From an uncultured Clostridia bacterium (GTDB lineage: Bacteria; Bacillota; Clostridia; Lachnospirales; Anaerotignaceae), in the NCBI GenBank assembly GCA_944379995.1, contig CALWGF010000007.1, forward strand, positions 62,001 through 126,000: a stretch of DNA of 64,000 nucleotides, in the 5' to 3' direction. The notes under the pieces are model-generated. The model saw only the letters and a program-made list of their open reading frames with translations, searched no databases and was not told the DNA's origin. The translations under genes and the position numbers were made by a program. Position 1 is the first letter of the stretch, and the number at the start of each line of letters is the position of its first letter. Shown here piece after piece: positions 19,244-28,828 of this stretch.

Positions 19244-22200
19244 TTAAATTTCTATTGTACCATCAAATACTTTTACAGCTTTTCCAGAAAGATAAATAGT
19301 ATCATCAATATTACTTATAAGAAGGTCGCCACCTTTTTGTTTAACTGTAATTTCTTTATCTTCTTGACAATATCCGTTAAGCACCGCAGCAGCAGCAGCA
19401 ACACAAGCACCTGTACCACAAGCCCAAGTTTCTCCACTACCTCTTTCCCATACTCTCATACGGATTGTTGTTTTATTTATAACTTGAACAAATTCTGTTG
19501 TAACTCTTTCAGGGAAGAGTGGATTATATTCAAATTCATAACCGATTTTTTCTATATCAATAGCATCAAGATTATCACAGAATACAACACAATGTGGATT
19601 ACCAAGATTTATACAAGTTACATTGTATGGTGTTCTATTTATTACAACAGGACGATTTATAACTTTATCGCCTTCAAGATTTACAGGAACAAGTTTAGGG
19701 TCAAGAACTATTTTACCCATTTCAACAGTTGCAGAAACAGCTTTTCCATTCTGTGTGAAAAGCTTAACTTTTCTTACACCGCTTAATGTTTCAACTGTAA
19801 GGTCTGTTTTATTTACGATACCATTATCATAAACATATTTTGCAAGACATCTTATAGCATTACCACCCATAAATTCTTCACTACCATCAAGGTTGTAAAG
19901 TTTCATTTTTACATCTGCTACATTTGATTTACATATAAGAACTACACCTTCGCCACCAATACTGAAATGTCTGTTTGAAAGTGTAACAGCAAGTGATTCA
20001 GGGCTTTCAATCATATTTTCATCATTCATACAGTTGAAATAAATGAAGTCATTTCCTGTACCATGCATTTTTGTAAATTTAAGAGCAAGTTTTTCTTCAC
20101 GCATATTGTTAATATCAATAAGTTCGATATTATTCTGTGAGAAACGGCTCATAAGACAGTTTGCAAGAGCATCTGCTGTATCAAGTGATGTAAGGCAAGG
20201 TATAGCATGTTCAACTGCTATACGGCGTATTTTAACGCTGTCACGGCTTGGAAGTCTTCCTTTTGATGAAGTAGAAATAATATAATTGATTTTTCCGCTT
20301 TCAAGAAGAGTTTTTGTGTTTTCGCTTCCTTCGTGTATTTTATTTACAGGTGTTACATTAAGCCCTGCATCATTTAATACTTTTGCTGTTCCTTTTGTTG
20401 AGTAAAGTTCGAATCCAAGAGCAGCATATTTTTTAGCTATATCAACGATTTCACCTTTATCACTATTCTTTACAGTAATAAACATTGCACCGTTTTTCTT
20501 CATTTTATATCCAGCAGCTATAAGACCTTTATAGAGAGCTTCTCCTAATGTTGTACCAATACCGAGAACTTCTCCAGTTGATTTCATTTCAGGTCCAAGC
20601 TGAACGTCTACGTCAATAAGTTTTTCAAATGAGAATACTGGAACTTTTACAGCAATGTATGGAGGTGTTTTGTAAAGTCCTGTACCATATCCAAGGTCTT
20701 TAAGTTTTTTACCAAGCATACAAGCTGTTGCAAGGTCAACCATAGGAACACCTGTAACTTTGCTTATATATGGTATTGTTCTTGAAGAACGTGGATTTAC
20801 TTCTATAACATAAATCTGGTTTTCATATATTACATACTGAATATTTACAAGACCTTTTGTTTTAAGTGAAACAGCAAGGTTCTTTGTATAATCAATAATT
20901 TTTTCTGTAAGTTCTCCACTAACATTCCAAGCAGGGTAAACAGCAATAGAGTCACCAGAGTGTATACCAGCTCTTTCAACGTGTTCCATAATACCTGGAA
21001 TAAGAATATCTTCACCATCACAAATAGCATCAACTTCAATTTCAACACCCATAAGGTATTTGTCAATAAGAATAGGATTTTCTATTTCGTGAGCAAGAAT
21101 TATTTTCATATATTCAATAATATCTTCATCACTAAATGCGATAATCATATTCTGTCCACCTAATACATATGAAGGACGCATAAGAACAGGGTACTGAAGT
21201 TCATTTGCAACTTTTAAAGCCTCTTCAGTTGTCATTACTGTATAACCAGAAGGACGTTTAATTCCAAGGCTTTCAAGAAGTGCATCAAAACGTTCTCTGT
21301 CTTCGGCAGCATCAATACTATCAGCAGGAGTACCAAGAATATTTACACCTTGTGTTTCAAGGAATTTTGTAAGTTTAATAGCTGTCTGTCCACCGAATGC
21401 AACTACAACACCATATGGTTTTTCTGTTTCAATGATATTCATTACATCTTCAGGTGTAAGTGGTTCAAAGTAAAGTCTGTCTGCTGTGTCAAAGTCAGTT
21501 GATACAGTTTCAGGATTGTTATTTGCTATAACAACTTCAAATCCAGCTTTTTTAAGTGACCATACACAATGAACTGAAGCATAATCGAATTCTATACCCT
21601 GACCAATTCTTATTGGACCAGAACCGAATACTATAACTGTCTTTTTGTCTGAATTTCTTTCTGCAATAAATTCAGCAGCTTCATTTTCTGTGTCATATGT
21701 TGAATAGAAATATGGAGTTTCAGCTTTGAATTCAGCAGCACAAGTATCAACCATTTTAAATACGCCTTTGCGTGGGTTTTCTATTTTCTGTCCTGAAATT
21801 CTTTCAATTACTTTATCAGGGTAACCATATTTTTTACCTTTTATATAAAGCTCTTCTGTAAGAGTATTTTCTGCAATTTCTTTTTCATAATCAACAAGGT
21901 GTCTTAATTTATTTAAGAACCAGAAATCAATTTTTGTTATATCATGAATGTATTCAAGAGTAATTCCTCTCTTAATTGCTTCAAATACAACAAAAAGTCT
22001 TTCGTCATCGCATACACTTATTTTATCTTTTATTTCCTCATCACTTAATTCAGCAAGTTTTGGAAGGTTAAGGCTATCAAGAGATATTTCAGCACCTCTT
22101 ACAGCTTTCATAATAGCCATTTCGAAGTTTGGACCAATAGCCATAACTTCACCAGTAGCTTTCATCTGTGTTCCAAGTGTACGTTTTGCATAAACAAATT

Positions 22201-23290
22201 TATCAAAAGGCCATTTTGGAAGTTTAACAACAACATAGTCAAGAGCAGGCTCAAAACAAGCATATGTTTTTCCAGTAACGGCATTTTTAATTTCATCAAG
22301 AGTGTAACCGATAGCTATTTTTGCAGCAACTTTAGCAATAGGATAACCTGTTGCTTTTGATGCAAGAGCAGAAGAACGAGATACACGAGGGTTAACTTCA
22401 ATTACAGCATAGTCAAAGCTATTTGGGTCTAAAGCAAACTGACAGTTACAACCACCTTCAACACCAAGAGCAGAAACAATGTTTAATGAAGCTGAACGAA
22501 GCATCTGATATTCTTTGTCTGAAAGTGTAACAGCAGGAGCAATAACAACAGAGTCACCTGTATGAACACCAACAGGGTCAAAGTTTTCCATTGAACATAC
22601 TGTTATACAGTTTCCAGCACTATCACGAATAACTTCAAATTCAATTTCTTTCCAACCGGAAATACATTTTTCAACGAGGATTTGTGTAATAGGGGAGAGA
22701 CGAAGTCCGTTTGCTGCTATTTCTCTAAGTTCTTCTTCGTTATAACAGATACCACCACCTGTACCACCAAGTGTGAATGCAGGACGAATGATAACTGGGT
22801 ATCCTATTTTATTTGTAAATGCTATTGCATCTTCAAGAGTGTTTACAACTTCAGAAGGAATGACAGGTTCACCGATTTCAAGCATAGTATCTTTAAACAT
22901 CTGTCTGTCTTCAGCTTTATCTATTGTTAAAGGATTAGCACCAAGAAGTTTTACATTGTTCTCTTCAAGGAAACCTTCTTTTGCAAGCTGCATAGAAAGA
23001 GTAAGACCTGTTTGTCCACCAAGTGTTGAAAGTATACTGTCTGGTTTTTCTTTCTTTATAATTCTTTTTAAAACATCAATTGTTAATGGCTCAATATAAA
23101 TTTTATCAGCCATAGCCTTATCAGTCATAATTGTAGCAGGGTTGCTGTTTACAAGAACAACTTCAAGACCTTCTTCTCTTAAAGCACGGCAGGCCTGAGT
23201 TCCGGCATAGTCAAATTCTGCCGCTTGTCCGATTATAATAGGACCTGAACCTATAACAAGTACCTTTTTAATATCATTTTTAAGTGGCAT
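19244..23290 (-). CDS. carB: Fusion protein: carbamoyl-phosphate synthase large subunit (CarB) + diaminopimelate epimerase-like domain (DapF)
   Basis: This is one uninterrupted 1348-codon frame. Residues 1 to about 1062 are a complete Car[20 protein letters not shown] at the start, two ATP-grasp halves (the second begins [20 protein letters not shown] near residue 550), and a C-terminal MGS-like domain. From about residue 1063 ([20 protein letters not shown]) a full-length DapF follows to the end. No SD precedes the methionines at the seam, so a separate dapF start is unlikely. In the DapF part the second catalytic cysteine is present (C1291 in [11 protein letters not shown]). The first is replaced: the usual MCGN reads MGGNAIRC, with glycine at 1142. 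CarB makes carbamoyl phosphate with CarA. DapF normally epimerises LL- to meso-diaminopimelate; with one active-site cysteine missing, that activity is doubtful. It overlaps carA by one base (TAATG). Confidence 0.95.
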   Translation of the reverse strand: MPLKNDIKKVLVIGSGPIIIGQAAEFDYAGTQACRALREEGLEVVLVNSNPATIMTDKAMADKIYIEPLTIDVLKRIIKKEKPDSILSTLGGQTGLTLSMQLAKEGFLEENNVKLLGANPLTIDKAEDRQMFKDTMLEIGEPVIPSEVVNTLEDAIAFTNKIGYPVIIRPAFTLGGTGGGICYNEEELREIAANGLRLSPITQILVEKCISGWKEIEFEVIRDSAGNCITVCSMENFDPVGVHTGDSVVIAPAVTLSDKEYQMLRSASLNIVSALGVEGGCNCQFALDPNSFDYAVIEVNPRVSRSSALASKATGYPIAKVAAKIAIGYTLDEIKNAVTGKTYACFEPALDYVVVKLPKWPFDKFVYAKRTLGTQMKATGEVMAIGPNFEMAIMKAVRGAEISLDSLNLPKLAELSDEEIKDKISVCDDERLFVVFEAIKRGITLEYIHDITKIDFWFLNKLRHLVDYEKEIAENTLTEELYIKGKKYGYPDKVIERISGQKIENPRKGVFKMVDTCAAEFKAETPYFYSTYDTENEAAEFIAERNSDKKTVIVFGSGPIRIGQGIEFDYASVHCVWSLKKAGFEVVIANNNPETVSTDFDTADRLYFEPLTPEDVMNIIETEKPYGVVVAFGGQTAIKLTKFLETQGVNILGTPADSIDAAEDRERFDALLESLGIKRPSGYTVMTTEEALKVANELQYPVLMRPSYVLGGQNMIIAFSDEDIIEYMKIILAHEIENPILIDKYLMGVEIEVDAICDGEDILIPGIMEHVERAGIHSGDSIAVYPAWNVSGELTEKIIDYTKNLAVSLKTKGLVNIQYVIYENQIYVIEVNPRSSRTIPYISKVTGVPMVDLATACMLGKKLKDLGYGTGLYKTPPYIAVKVPVFSFEKLIDVDVQLGPEMKSTGEVLGIGTTLGEALYKGLIAAGYKMKKNGAMFITVKNSDKGEIVDIAKKYAALGFELYSTKGTAKVLNDAGLNVTPVNKIHEGSENTKTLLESGKINYIISTSSKGRLPSRDSVKIRRIAVEHAIPCLTSLDTADALANCLMSRFSQNNIELIDINNMREEKLALKFTKMHGTGNDFIYFNCMNDENMIESPESLAVTLSNRHFSIGGEGVVLICKSNVADVKMKLYNLDGSEEFMGGNAIRCLAKYVYDNGIVNKTDLTVETLSGVRKVKLFTQNGKAVSATVEMGKIVLDPKLVPVNLEGDKVINRPVVINRTPYNVTCINLGNPHCVVFCDNLDAIDIEKIGYEFEYNPLFPERVTTEFVQVINKTTIRMRVWERGSGETWACGTGACVAAAAAVLNGYCQEDKEITVKQKGGDLLISNIDDTIYLSGKAVKVFDGTIEI

Positions 23291-24363
23291 TATTTTGTAC
23301 CTCCCATAACATTAATAAATTTATCAAATAAGAACATTGTATCTTTTGGACCACCACAAGCTTCTGGGTGGAACTGAACAGTATATACAGGTGAGTTTTT
23401 ATAAATAACACCTTCACAAGTTCCATCATTAACATTTACCCAGCTTAATTCAGCATGTGCTGGAAGAGATTCTGTATCAACAGCATAACCATGGTTCTGG
23501 CTTGAAATATAAACTCTGCCTGTTTCAACTTCTTTTACAGGCTGATTTCCACCACGATGACCATATTTAAGTTTGCTTGTTGTTGCACCTTGTGAAAGAG
23601 CTGTAAGCTGATGTCCAAGACAAATACCAAATATAGGAGTTTTTGACTCAACAAGAGCTTTTATTTCTTCGATAATTTCAACATTTTCTGCTGGGTCTCC
23701 AGGGCCGTTTGAAAGCATTATTCCATCTGGTTTCATAGCAAGTATTTCAGAAGCTGTTGTATAAGAAGGAACTACTGTAACTTTACAACCTCTTTTTATA
23801 AGTTCACGCTGGATATTTGCTTTTTCGCCAAAGTCCATAAGAACAACATGTTTGTTGCCTTCTTCGTTATATACTTTAACAGAGTTACAAGTAGCACTTT
23901 TAACAGCACCTGTTACTTTGTATGCTTTAAGCTCGTTTATTATTTCATCAATATTTTCAACAGATTTTGTTATTTTTGCATTCATAACACCATATTCTCT
24001 TATGATTTTTGTAAGCTGACGTGTGTCAATATCATAAAGACCAATAACACCTGCGTCCTTTAAAAAAGTGTCAAGGTCGCCCTCACAACGGAAATTAGAA
24101 GGTTCTTGACACCATTCGCGTACAACGTATGCTTTTAAATAAGGCTTATCGCTTTCAAAGTCTGAAGGAATAACACCATAGTTTCCAATTAATGGGAAAG
24201 TCTGCACAACAATTTGTCCAAAATAACTTGGGTCTGTAATAGTTTCAAGATATCCTGTCATAGCTGTTGAGAAAACTATTTCTCCAGTTATTTCTCCAGA
24301 AGCTCCAAAAGATTTACCTTCAAAAATCTGTCCATTTTCAAGTACTAAATATAATTTTTCCAT
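23290..24363 (-). CDS. carA: Carbamoyl-phosphate synthase small subunit
   Basis: This 357-residue glutaminase subunit supplies ammonia to CarB for carbamoyl phosphate, used for pyrimidines and arginine. The N-terminal CarA domain has [20 protein letters not shown]. The class I glutamine amidotransferase half has [10 protein letters not shown], the nucleophile cysteine in [28 protein letters not shown] and the histidine in [21 protein letters not shown] is on the minus strand about 9 bases before the ATG. It is translationally coupled to carB-dapF through TAATG. Expression probably passes through the leader at 24364-24567. Confidence 0.97.
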   Translation of the reverse strand: MEKLYLVLENGQIFEGKSFGASGEITGEIVFSTAMTGYLETITDPSYFGQIVVQTFPLIGNYGVIPSDFESDKPYLKAYVVREWCQEPSNFRCEGDLDTFLKDAGVIGLYDIDTRQLTKIIREYGVMNAKITKSVENIDEIINELKAYKVTGAVKSATCNSVKVYNEEGNKHVVLMDFGEKANIQRELIKRGCKVTVVPSYTTASEILAMKPDGIMLSNGPGDPAENVEIIEEIKALVESKTPIFGICLGHQLTALSQGATTSKLKYGHRGGNQPVKEVETGRVYISSQNHGYAVDTESLPAHAELSWVNVNDGTCEGVIYKNSPVYTVQFHPEACGGPKDTMFLFDKFINVMGGTK

Positions 24364-24567
24364 CTGAATTCCTCCGATTACTCAAGTGAAATTGTAGAAT
24401 TAACATATTAAATAAATTTTGTAATATGCCTAAAAAAAAACGGAGTTAAAAAATTCTCCGCTTTTACCCATGATAAATAAGGGACAAAAGCCCCGAATTT
24501 ATCTAAAAATAAATCAAAGCTTGTTTGTTTCAATATAAAGCTACAAGCTTATTCTTATTAACTTATT
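24364..24567 (-). promoter_or_regulatory. Structured leader of the carA operon (candidate attenuator)
   Basis: From a predicted start near 24567 the minus-strand transcript would contain three elements. Hairpin A has AAGCTTGT/ACAAGCTT (24550-24517). Hairpin B has GATAAAT/ATTTATC with an inner GGG/CCC (24503-24472). Last comes a terminator-like hairpin (24460-24441) with nine U's. The loop of hairpin B contains GCUUUU, complementary to AAAAGC just 5' of the terminator stem, which would allow alternative pairing. No PyrR-binding consensus or known riboswitch is recognisable. The remaining 24603-24780 is AT-rich with no recognisable signal. Confidence 0.5.
24432..24460 (-). terminator. Terminator-like hairpin in the carA leader
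   Basis: On the minus strand CGGAG pairs with CTCCG around a 10-base loop, and nine T's follow directly. It lies about 70 bases upstream of carA, where termination would be regulatory. Confidence 0.65.
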
Positions 24568-24573
24568 TTTTAC

Positions 24574-24602
24574 ATTTTATAGCAAGATTGCAACATTGTC
24601 CA
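24574..24602 (-). promoter_or_regulatory. Promoter of carA/carB-dapF
   Basis: On the minus strand TGGACA (24602-24597) and TAAAAT (24579-24574) are 17 bases apart. The overlapping TGCTATAAA gives an extended -10 alternative. Confidence 0.6.
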
Positions 24603-24780
24603 TAGGTATTTTTGACTAATTAATAACCTTTTACATTGTAATGGTTTGTGTAAGTGTGCAATAAATATAATTTTTAGACATAATATTACGTATTGATATA
24701 AAATATGCTAAAAAAATGTATATTATTTGAACTCATAAACAAAAAAATTAATAATTTAACATAGATTATTTTAATAAAAA

Positions 24781-25368
24781 TCAGCTGTCATAAGTATTAA
24801 GAATATCTTTAGCTATTGCAGATTTTGTTCTTCTTGTATCCATAGCTTGTTTTTCAATATATCTATGAGCTGTTGCCTCTGTCATATTAAGATATTGTAT
24901 AAGAGCACATTTTGCTCTGTCAACAAGTCTTATTTCTTCTATTTTCTTTTGGAGTTTCATATTTTCTTTTTCAAGTATATGAAGTCTTTTTTGTGTTGCA
25001 AAAACTAATTTTACAGCACTATAAAAAGATTGTCTTCCTAAAGGTTTTGAAAGAACAACAATGCCATAGTCTTCAACTTTATCACATACATCATCATATA
25101 TATCAGATTTAACAATAAGTATAATACCAGACATAGTATTTGAAGAAGCATAAAGTGCAAGCTCATGACCAAACTCATCAGTTAAAGGTGTATTAACTAT
25201 AATAATATCAAAACTATCTTCTATAAGCATTCGTCTTGCTTCTGAACCGTTTTTGGTAGAAAAAAGTCTTGTTGTTCCTAAAGTATTTTTTAAAATATCC
25301 TCAATTATGTCAGAACCTTTTTCGCTACCAGAAATAATAAGAGCATTTGATGTATTATTCAACTCCAT
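24781..25368 (-). CDS. ANTAR-domain RNA-binding response regulator (degenerate receiver)
   Basis: This 195-residue protein has an N-terminal receiver-like domain (about 5-125), a coiled-coil linker (KRLHILEKENMKLQKKIEEI) and a C-terminal ANTAR domain (about 140-195). The ANTAR part has the usual pattern VDRAKCALIQYLNMTEATAHR and RRTKSAIAKDIL. Where receivers carry the phosphorylated aspartate at the end of strand 3, this one reads DIIIVNTPLTDE, with asparagine. Phosphorylation at the normal site is therefore doubtful; it may be ligand- or protein-controlled. ANTAR proteins act as antiterminators that bind hexaloop hairpins in leader RNAs. It is the last gene of the glutamate synthase/GS operon, and matching hairpins occur at 31514-31529 and 31728-31743. 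I infer it controls nitrogen-assimilation leaders. Confidence 0.88.
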   Translation of the reverse strand: MELNNTSNALIISGSEKGSDIIEDILKNTLGTTRLFSTKNGSEARRMLIEDSFDIIIVNTPLTDEFGHELALYASSNTMSGIILIVKSDIYDDVCDKVEDYGIVVLSKPLGRQSFYSAVKLVFATQKRLHILEKENMKLQKKIEEIRLVDRAKCALIQYLNMTEATAHRYIEKQAMDTRRTKSAIAKDILNTYDS

Positions 25369-25396
25369 TCACCCCTTTTTAAAGCATATGAAAATT

Positions 25397-26710
25397 TTAT
25401 ACTCTATAAAAATAATTAAAGAGTTCGAAATTTTCTTTATCTTCTGAATTAGAGTAAAGAGAGTATTCTTTTCTTTTTATTGAAATATATTTTTCTAATG
25501 TTTTATTAGGTATTACTGATTTTATAAAATCACTTTTTTCTGCTAAAATAATAGCTTCTTCAAGGGTTTCAGGAAGTTTTTTGAAATCCTTTGAATTTTT
25601 ATTTTCATACATATTAAAATTATATGAAGGAATAAGTTTAATACCTTTTTTAATTCCTTCCATACCTGCTTTTATAATCAATGCTAAAGCAATATAAGGA
25701 TTACAAGAAGGGTCAGGGGAACGAAGTTCCATACGGCTGTTTTCGCCCTTAGACGCAGGTATTCTTATAAGCTGTGAACGATTTTGATGTGACCAGCTTA
25801 TGTATTTAGGTGCTTCAAAATTTCCAAAACGAGAATAAGAATTTGTAATAGGATTAAGGAATAATGTTATTTCTTGAATTCTTTCAAGTATTCCAGCAAT
25901 GAAACTTTCAGCAGCCTGTGAATGTTCATCTATTTCTGTTTTAAATATGTTTAAACCATTTTTAAAAAGTGAAAGATTTATATGCAGACCATTTCCGCTT
26001 TCGTTTTTTAATGGTTTTGGCATAAATGATGCATAAAGACCATTTCTTGCAGCAACTGATTTTACAACAGACTTAAATGTTACAAAGTTATCAGCTGTTG
26101 TAAGAGCATCATCATATTTAAAATCTATTTCGTTTTGTCCCGGACCAGACTCATGATGAGAACTTTCCGGAGTTATATTCATTTCTTCAAGTGTAAGACA
26201 TATTTCACGTCTTATATTTTCGCCTTTATCAATAGGGGCAATGTCAAAATATGTTCCCATATCAAAAGGTTTTTTTGTAGGAAAACCATTTTCATCAGTT
26301 TCAAAAAGATAGAATTCAAATTCTGTTCCTACTTTACAAATGTATTTCATTTCTTTAAGTTCATTTAATACATTTTTTAATATATATCTTCCATCGCCTT
26401 CAAAATGTCTTCCGTCAGGATATTTTATATCACAAAAGAAACGAACAACACGACCTCTTGAAGGACGCCATGGAAGTATTGAAAGGGTAGATGGGTCAGG
26501 CACTAAAAATAGGTCTGACTCATCTATATTCATAAAACCATCTATTGATGAAGCGTCAAATGATATACCTGTATCAAATGCACGAGGAAGCTCTGAAGGC
26601 ATTATTGATATATTTTTTTGTACACCGAAAATATCGCAAAATGCAAGTCTTATAAATTTTACATCATTTTCTTCAACAAATTGAAGAACCTCTGATATTG
26701 TATAATTCAT
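25397..26710 (-). CDS. glnA: Glutamine synthetase type I
   Basis: This 437-residue enzyme makes glutamine from glutamate, ammonia and ATP. It has the N-terminal beta-grasp (DVKFIRLAFCDIFGVQKNIS). Catalytic motifs are KVGTEFEFYLFE, ESSHHESGPGQNEIDF, GNGLHINLSL, and the ATP loop NPITNSYSRFGNFEAPKYIS. SRMELRSPDPSCNPYIALA is near the end. Size and lack of the ~25-residue insertion fit the GSI-alpha form. No adenylylation-type tyrosine motif is evident. It lies 20 bases downstream of the GXGXG glutamate synthase gene and 28 bases before the ANTAR gene. A second, unrelated GSIII gene is encoded divergently at 31878. Confidence 0.92.
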   Translation of the reverse strand: MNYTISEVLQFVEENDVKFIRLAFCDIFGVQKNISIMPSELPRAFDTGISFDASSIDGFMNIDESDLFLVPDPSTLSILPWRPSRGRVVRFFCDIKYPDGRHFEGDGRYILKNVLNELKEMKYICKVGTEFEFYLFETDENGFPTKKPFDMGTYFDIAPIDKGENIRREICLTLEEMNITPESSHHESGPGQNEIDFKYDDALTTADNFVTFKSVVKSVAARNGLYASFMPKPLKNESGNGLHINLSLFKNGLNIFKTEIDEHSQAAESFIAGILERIQEITLFLNPITNSYSRFGNFEAPKYISWSHQNRSQLIRIPASKGENSRMELRSPDPSCNPYIALALIIKAGMEGIKKGIKLIPSYNFNMYENKNSKDFKKLPETLEEAIILAEKSDFIKSVIPNKTLEKYISIKRKEYSLYSNSEDKENFELFNYFYRV

Positions 26711-26730
26711 AGTATCACCTCAAATAAAAA

Positions 26731-27453
26731 TCAGTTCTTTGTATAAAGTTGTTTATATGGATTTTTTGTATCTGCTGTAAGCACATAGAAATCCTTTTCA
26801 AATACTGTATCTTTATTGAAATCAAATTCATTGCAATATTCATCTATAAGAGGAATAATTTCTTCTATATCTTCTTTATCTGCCTTTTTTACAGAAATCT
26901 GTTTAGGAAGGTCAAAAGGGAGTTCTTCACAACGTATAAATATTTTTCCGCCATGCATTCCTGTTCCACAAAATCTTCCAACAGGTGTTTTTTCATTTGT
27001 ATTAAGACCAAGAACAACTATTGTTCCACCAGCCTGATATTCTCCGAGAAAACTTCCAGCACAGCCACCAATTACTATTGAAGGCTTATGTTCGTTATAT
27101 GCTTTAATATGAATACCTGTACGATAACCAGTGTTTTCTTTTATAAATATTTTTCCACCTCTCATAGCATATCCTGTTGCATCACCTGATGAACCATGTA
27201 TATATATAGTTCCGCTATTCATTGTATCGCCTGTGGCTTCTTGTGTGTTACCATATACTCTTACTGTACAACCATCAAGGTATGATGCAAGAGCATTTCC
27301 AGGGGTACCATTTATAACAATATTTTTGTCTTTCATGCCACAGCCGATATATCTTTGTCCGATACAATTTTGTATTACAACTTCTTTATCTGGACAGCTT
27401 TTTATTTCATTATTAAGGTCTTTAAAATGTTTTGTTCCTGCATATATATTCAT
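26731..27453 (-). CDS. Glutamate synthase GXGXG-domain subunit (archaeal-type GltB C-terminal part)
   Basis: This 240-residue right-handed beta-helix protein contains the repeating glycine pattern of the gltB C-terminal domain: QRYIGCGMKDKNIVINGTPG, YGNTQEATGDTMNSGTIYIHG, YAMRGGKIFIKENTGYRTGI and GTGMHGGKIFIRCE. In one-chain glutamate synthase this domain is structural at the C-terminus. Here it is a separate subunit, as in archaeal-type and N-methylglutamate-synthase-like systems. The two other parts are encoded at 28829-30337 and 30337-31431, with purA in between. SD GGGGG is on the minus strand. Confidence 0.9.
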   Translation of the reverse strand: MNIYAGTKHFKDLNNEIKSCPDKEVVIQNCIGQRYIGCGMKDKNIVINGTPGNALASYLDGCTVRVYGNTQEATGDTMNSGTIYIHGSSGDATGYAMRGGKIFIKENTGYRTGIHIKAYNEHKPSIVIGGCAGSFLGEYQAGGTIVVLGLNTNEKTPVGRFCGTGMHGGKIFIRCEELPFDLPKQISVKKADKEDIEEIIPLIDEYCNEFDFNKDTVFEKDFYVLTADTKNPYKQLYTKN

Positions 27454-27488
27454 TATATTACCCCCAAAATTAAGATTTTATTATTTTT

Positions 27489-28763
27489 TTAGTACATTAC
27501 AATGTACTCATCTCTTGAGGCACCAACAGAAACATATTTGATTTTTGAATTAACAGCTTTTTCAATATATTTAATATAGTCATATGCTTCTTTTGGAAGG
27601 TCTTCCGGTTTTCTGCATTTGCTTATATCACAATTCCAGCCTTTTACATATTCAACAACAGGTTTTGCTTTTTCAAGTTCTGTTGAATATGGGAATTCTG
27701 TTGTAATTGTTCCTTCAACATCATAAGCAACACAAACAGGAATTTCTTCAAGATATGAAAGTACATCAAGTTTTGTAAGAGCAAGTTCATCACAACCCTG
27801 AACAGTTACACCATAGCGTGATGCTGGAATATCAAATGGTCCAACACGTCTTGGTCTACCTGTTGCAGCACCATATTCTCCACCTGCTTCTCTAAGTTTT
27901 TCTGCTTCTTCTCCAAACATTTCAGCTGTGAAAGGTCCTTCACCTACACATGTTGAATATGCTTTCATAATACCGATAGAATTTGTAAGTTTAAGATTTG
28001 GAACACCTGCACCAATAGGGGCATATGCAGCTATTGTTGAAGATGATGATGTATATGGATAAATACCATAGTCAATATCTCTAAGTGCTCCAAGCTGAGC
28101 TTCAAACATAACTTTTTTACCATTTTTAACAGCGTTTGTTATATATATACCTGTATCACATATGAAATCTTTAAATTCTTCAGCATATTTATCAAGCCAG
28201 CTTAACATTTCATCAAAGCTAACTTCATCTGCACCATAAACTTTTGTTATAGTAAGGTTTTTCCATTCAAGAATTCTTGAAAGTTCCTTTGTATATGTTT
28301 CTTTGCTAAGAAGGTCGCCCATTCTTATACATTTTTTCATATATTTATCACCATATACAGGAGAAATACCTCTTCTTGTTGAACCATATTTAGCATCACC
28401 AAGACGGTCTTCTTCAAGAATATCCTGCTGTCTATGGTATGGCATACATACAATAGCTTTATTGCTTATTTTAAGATTTTCTGGAGTAACTTTAACTCCG
28501 GCATCTGTAAGTCTTTTAATTTCTCCGCTTAAATGTTCAAGGTCTATAACCATACCAGGACCCATTACATTTACAACGTCTTCACGAAGTATACCAGATG
28601 GAAGAAGATTAAGTATAAATTTACCAAGTTCATTTATAACTGTATGACCTGCATTATTTCCTCCCTGATAACGTGAAACAATATCATAATCTTGTGAGAG
28701 AAGGTCTACCATTCTACCTTTTCCTTCATCTCCCCAGTTAATTCCAACTATTGATGTTAACAT
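27489..28763 (-). CDS. purA: Adenylosuccinate synthetase
   Basis: This 424-residue GTP-dependent enzyme joins IMP and aspartate in AMP synthesis. The N-terminal SIVGINWGDEGKGRMVDLLS and GGNNAGHTV form the GTP/IMP site. GSTRRGISPVYGDK and the later GEGPFTAEM, TGRPRRVGPFD and GVTVQGCDELALTKLDVL are conserved. It is inserted between glutamate synthase subunit genes on the same strand with short gaps (35 and 65 bases) and no terminator, so it is likely expressed with nitrogen assimilation. SD GGAGG. Length is typical. Confidence 0.96.
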   Translation of the reverse strand: MLTSIVGINWGDEGKGRMVDLLSQDYDIVSRYQGGNNAGHTVINELGKFILNLLPSGILREDVVNVMGPGMVIDLEHLSGEIKRLTDAGVKVTPENLKISNKAIVCMPYHRQQDILEEDRLGDAKYGSTRRGISPVYGDKYMKKCIRMGDLLSKETYTKELSRILEWKNLTITKVYGADEVSFDEMLSWLDKYAEEFKDFICDTGIYITNAVKNGKKVMFEAQLGALRDIDYGIYPYTSSSSTIAAYAPIGAGVPNLKLTNSIGIMKAYSTCVGEGPFTAEMFGEEAEKLREAGGEYGAATGRPRRVGPFDIPASRYGVTVQGCDELALTKLDVLSYLEEIPVCVAYDVEGTITTEFPYSTELEKAKPVVEYVKGWNCDISKCRKPEDLPKEAYDYIKYIEKAVNSKIKYVSVGASRDEYIVMY

Positions 28764-28828
28764 AATTAAAAACCTCCTTGATTGTTTTCTTTCATAATTA
28801 CAATTTATTTTAATTTAGAAATATTACA

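Noticed and set aside
19223-19832. Plus-strand ORFs of 187 and 69 codons opposite the DapF part
   Set aside because: They are antisense shadows of a conserved gene, low-complexity in composition and without SD.
20095-20110. Separate dapF start within the carB-dapF gene
   Set aside because: The methionines at the seam have no SD and the frame is continuous, so one fused product is more likely.
24364-24567. PyrR-binding attenuator before carA
   Set aside because: No sequence like the conserved PyrR-binding loop is present in the leader.
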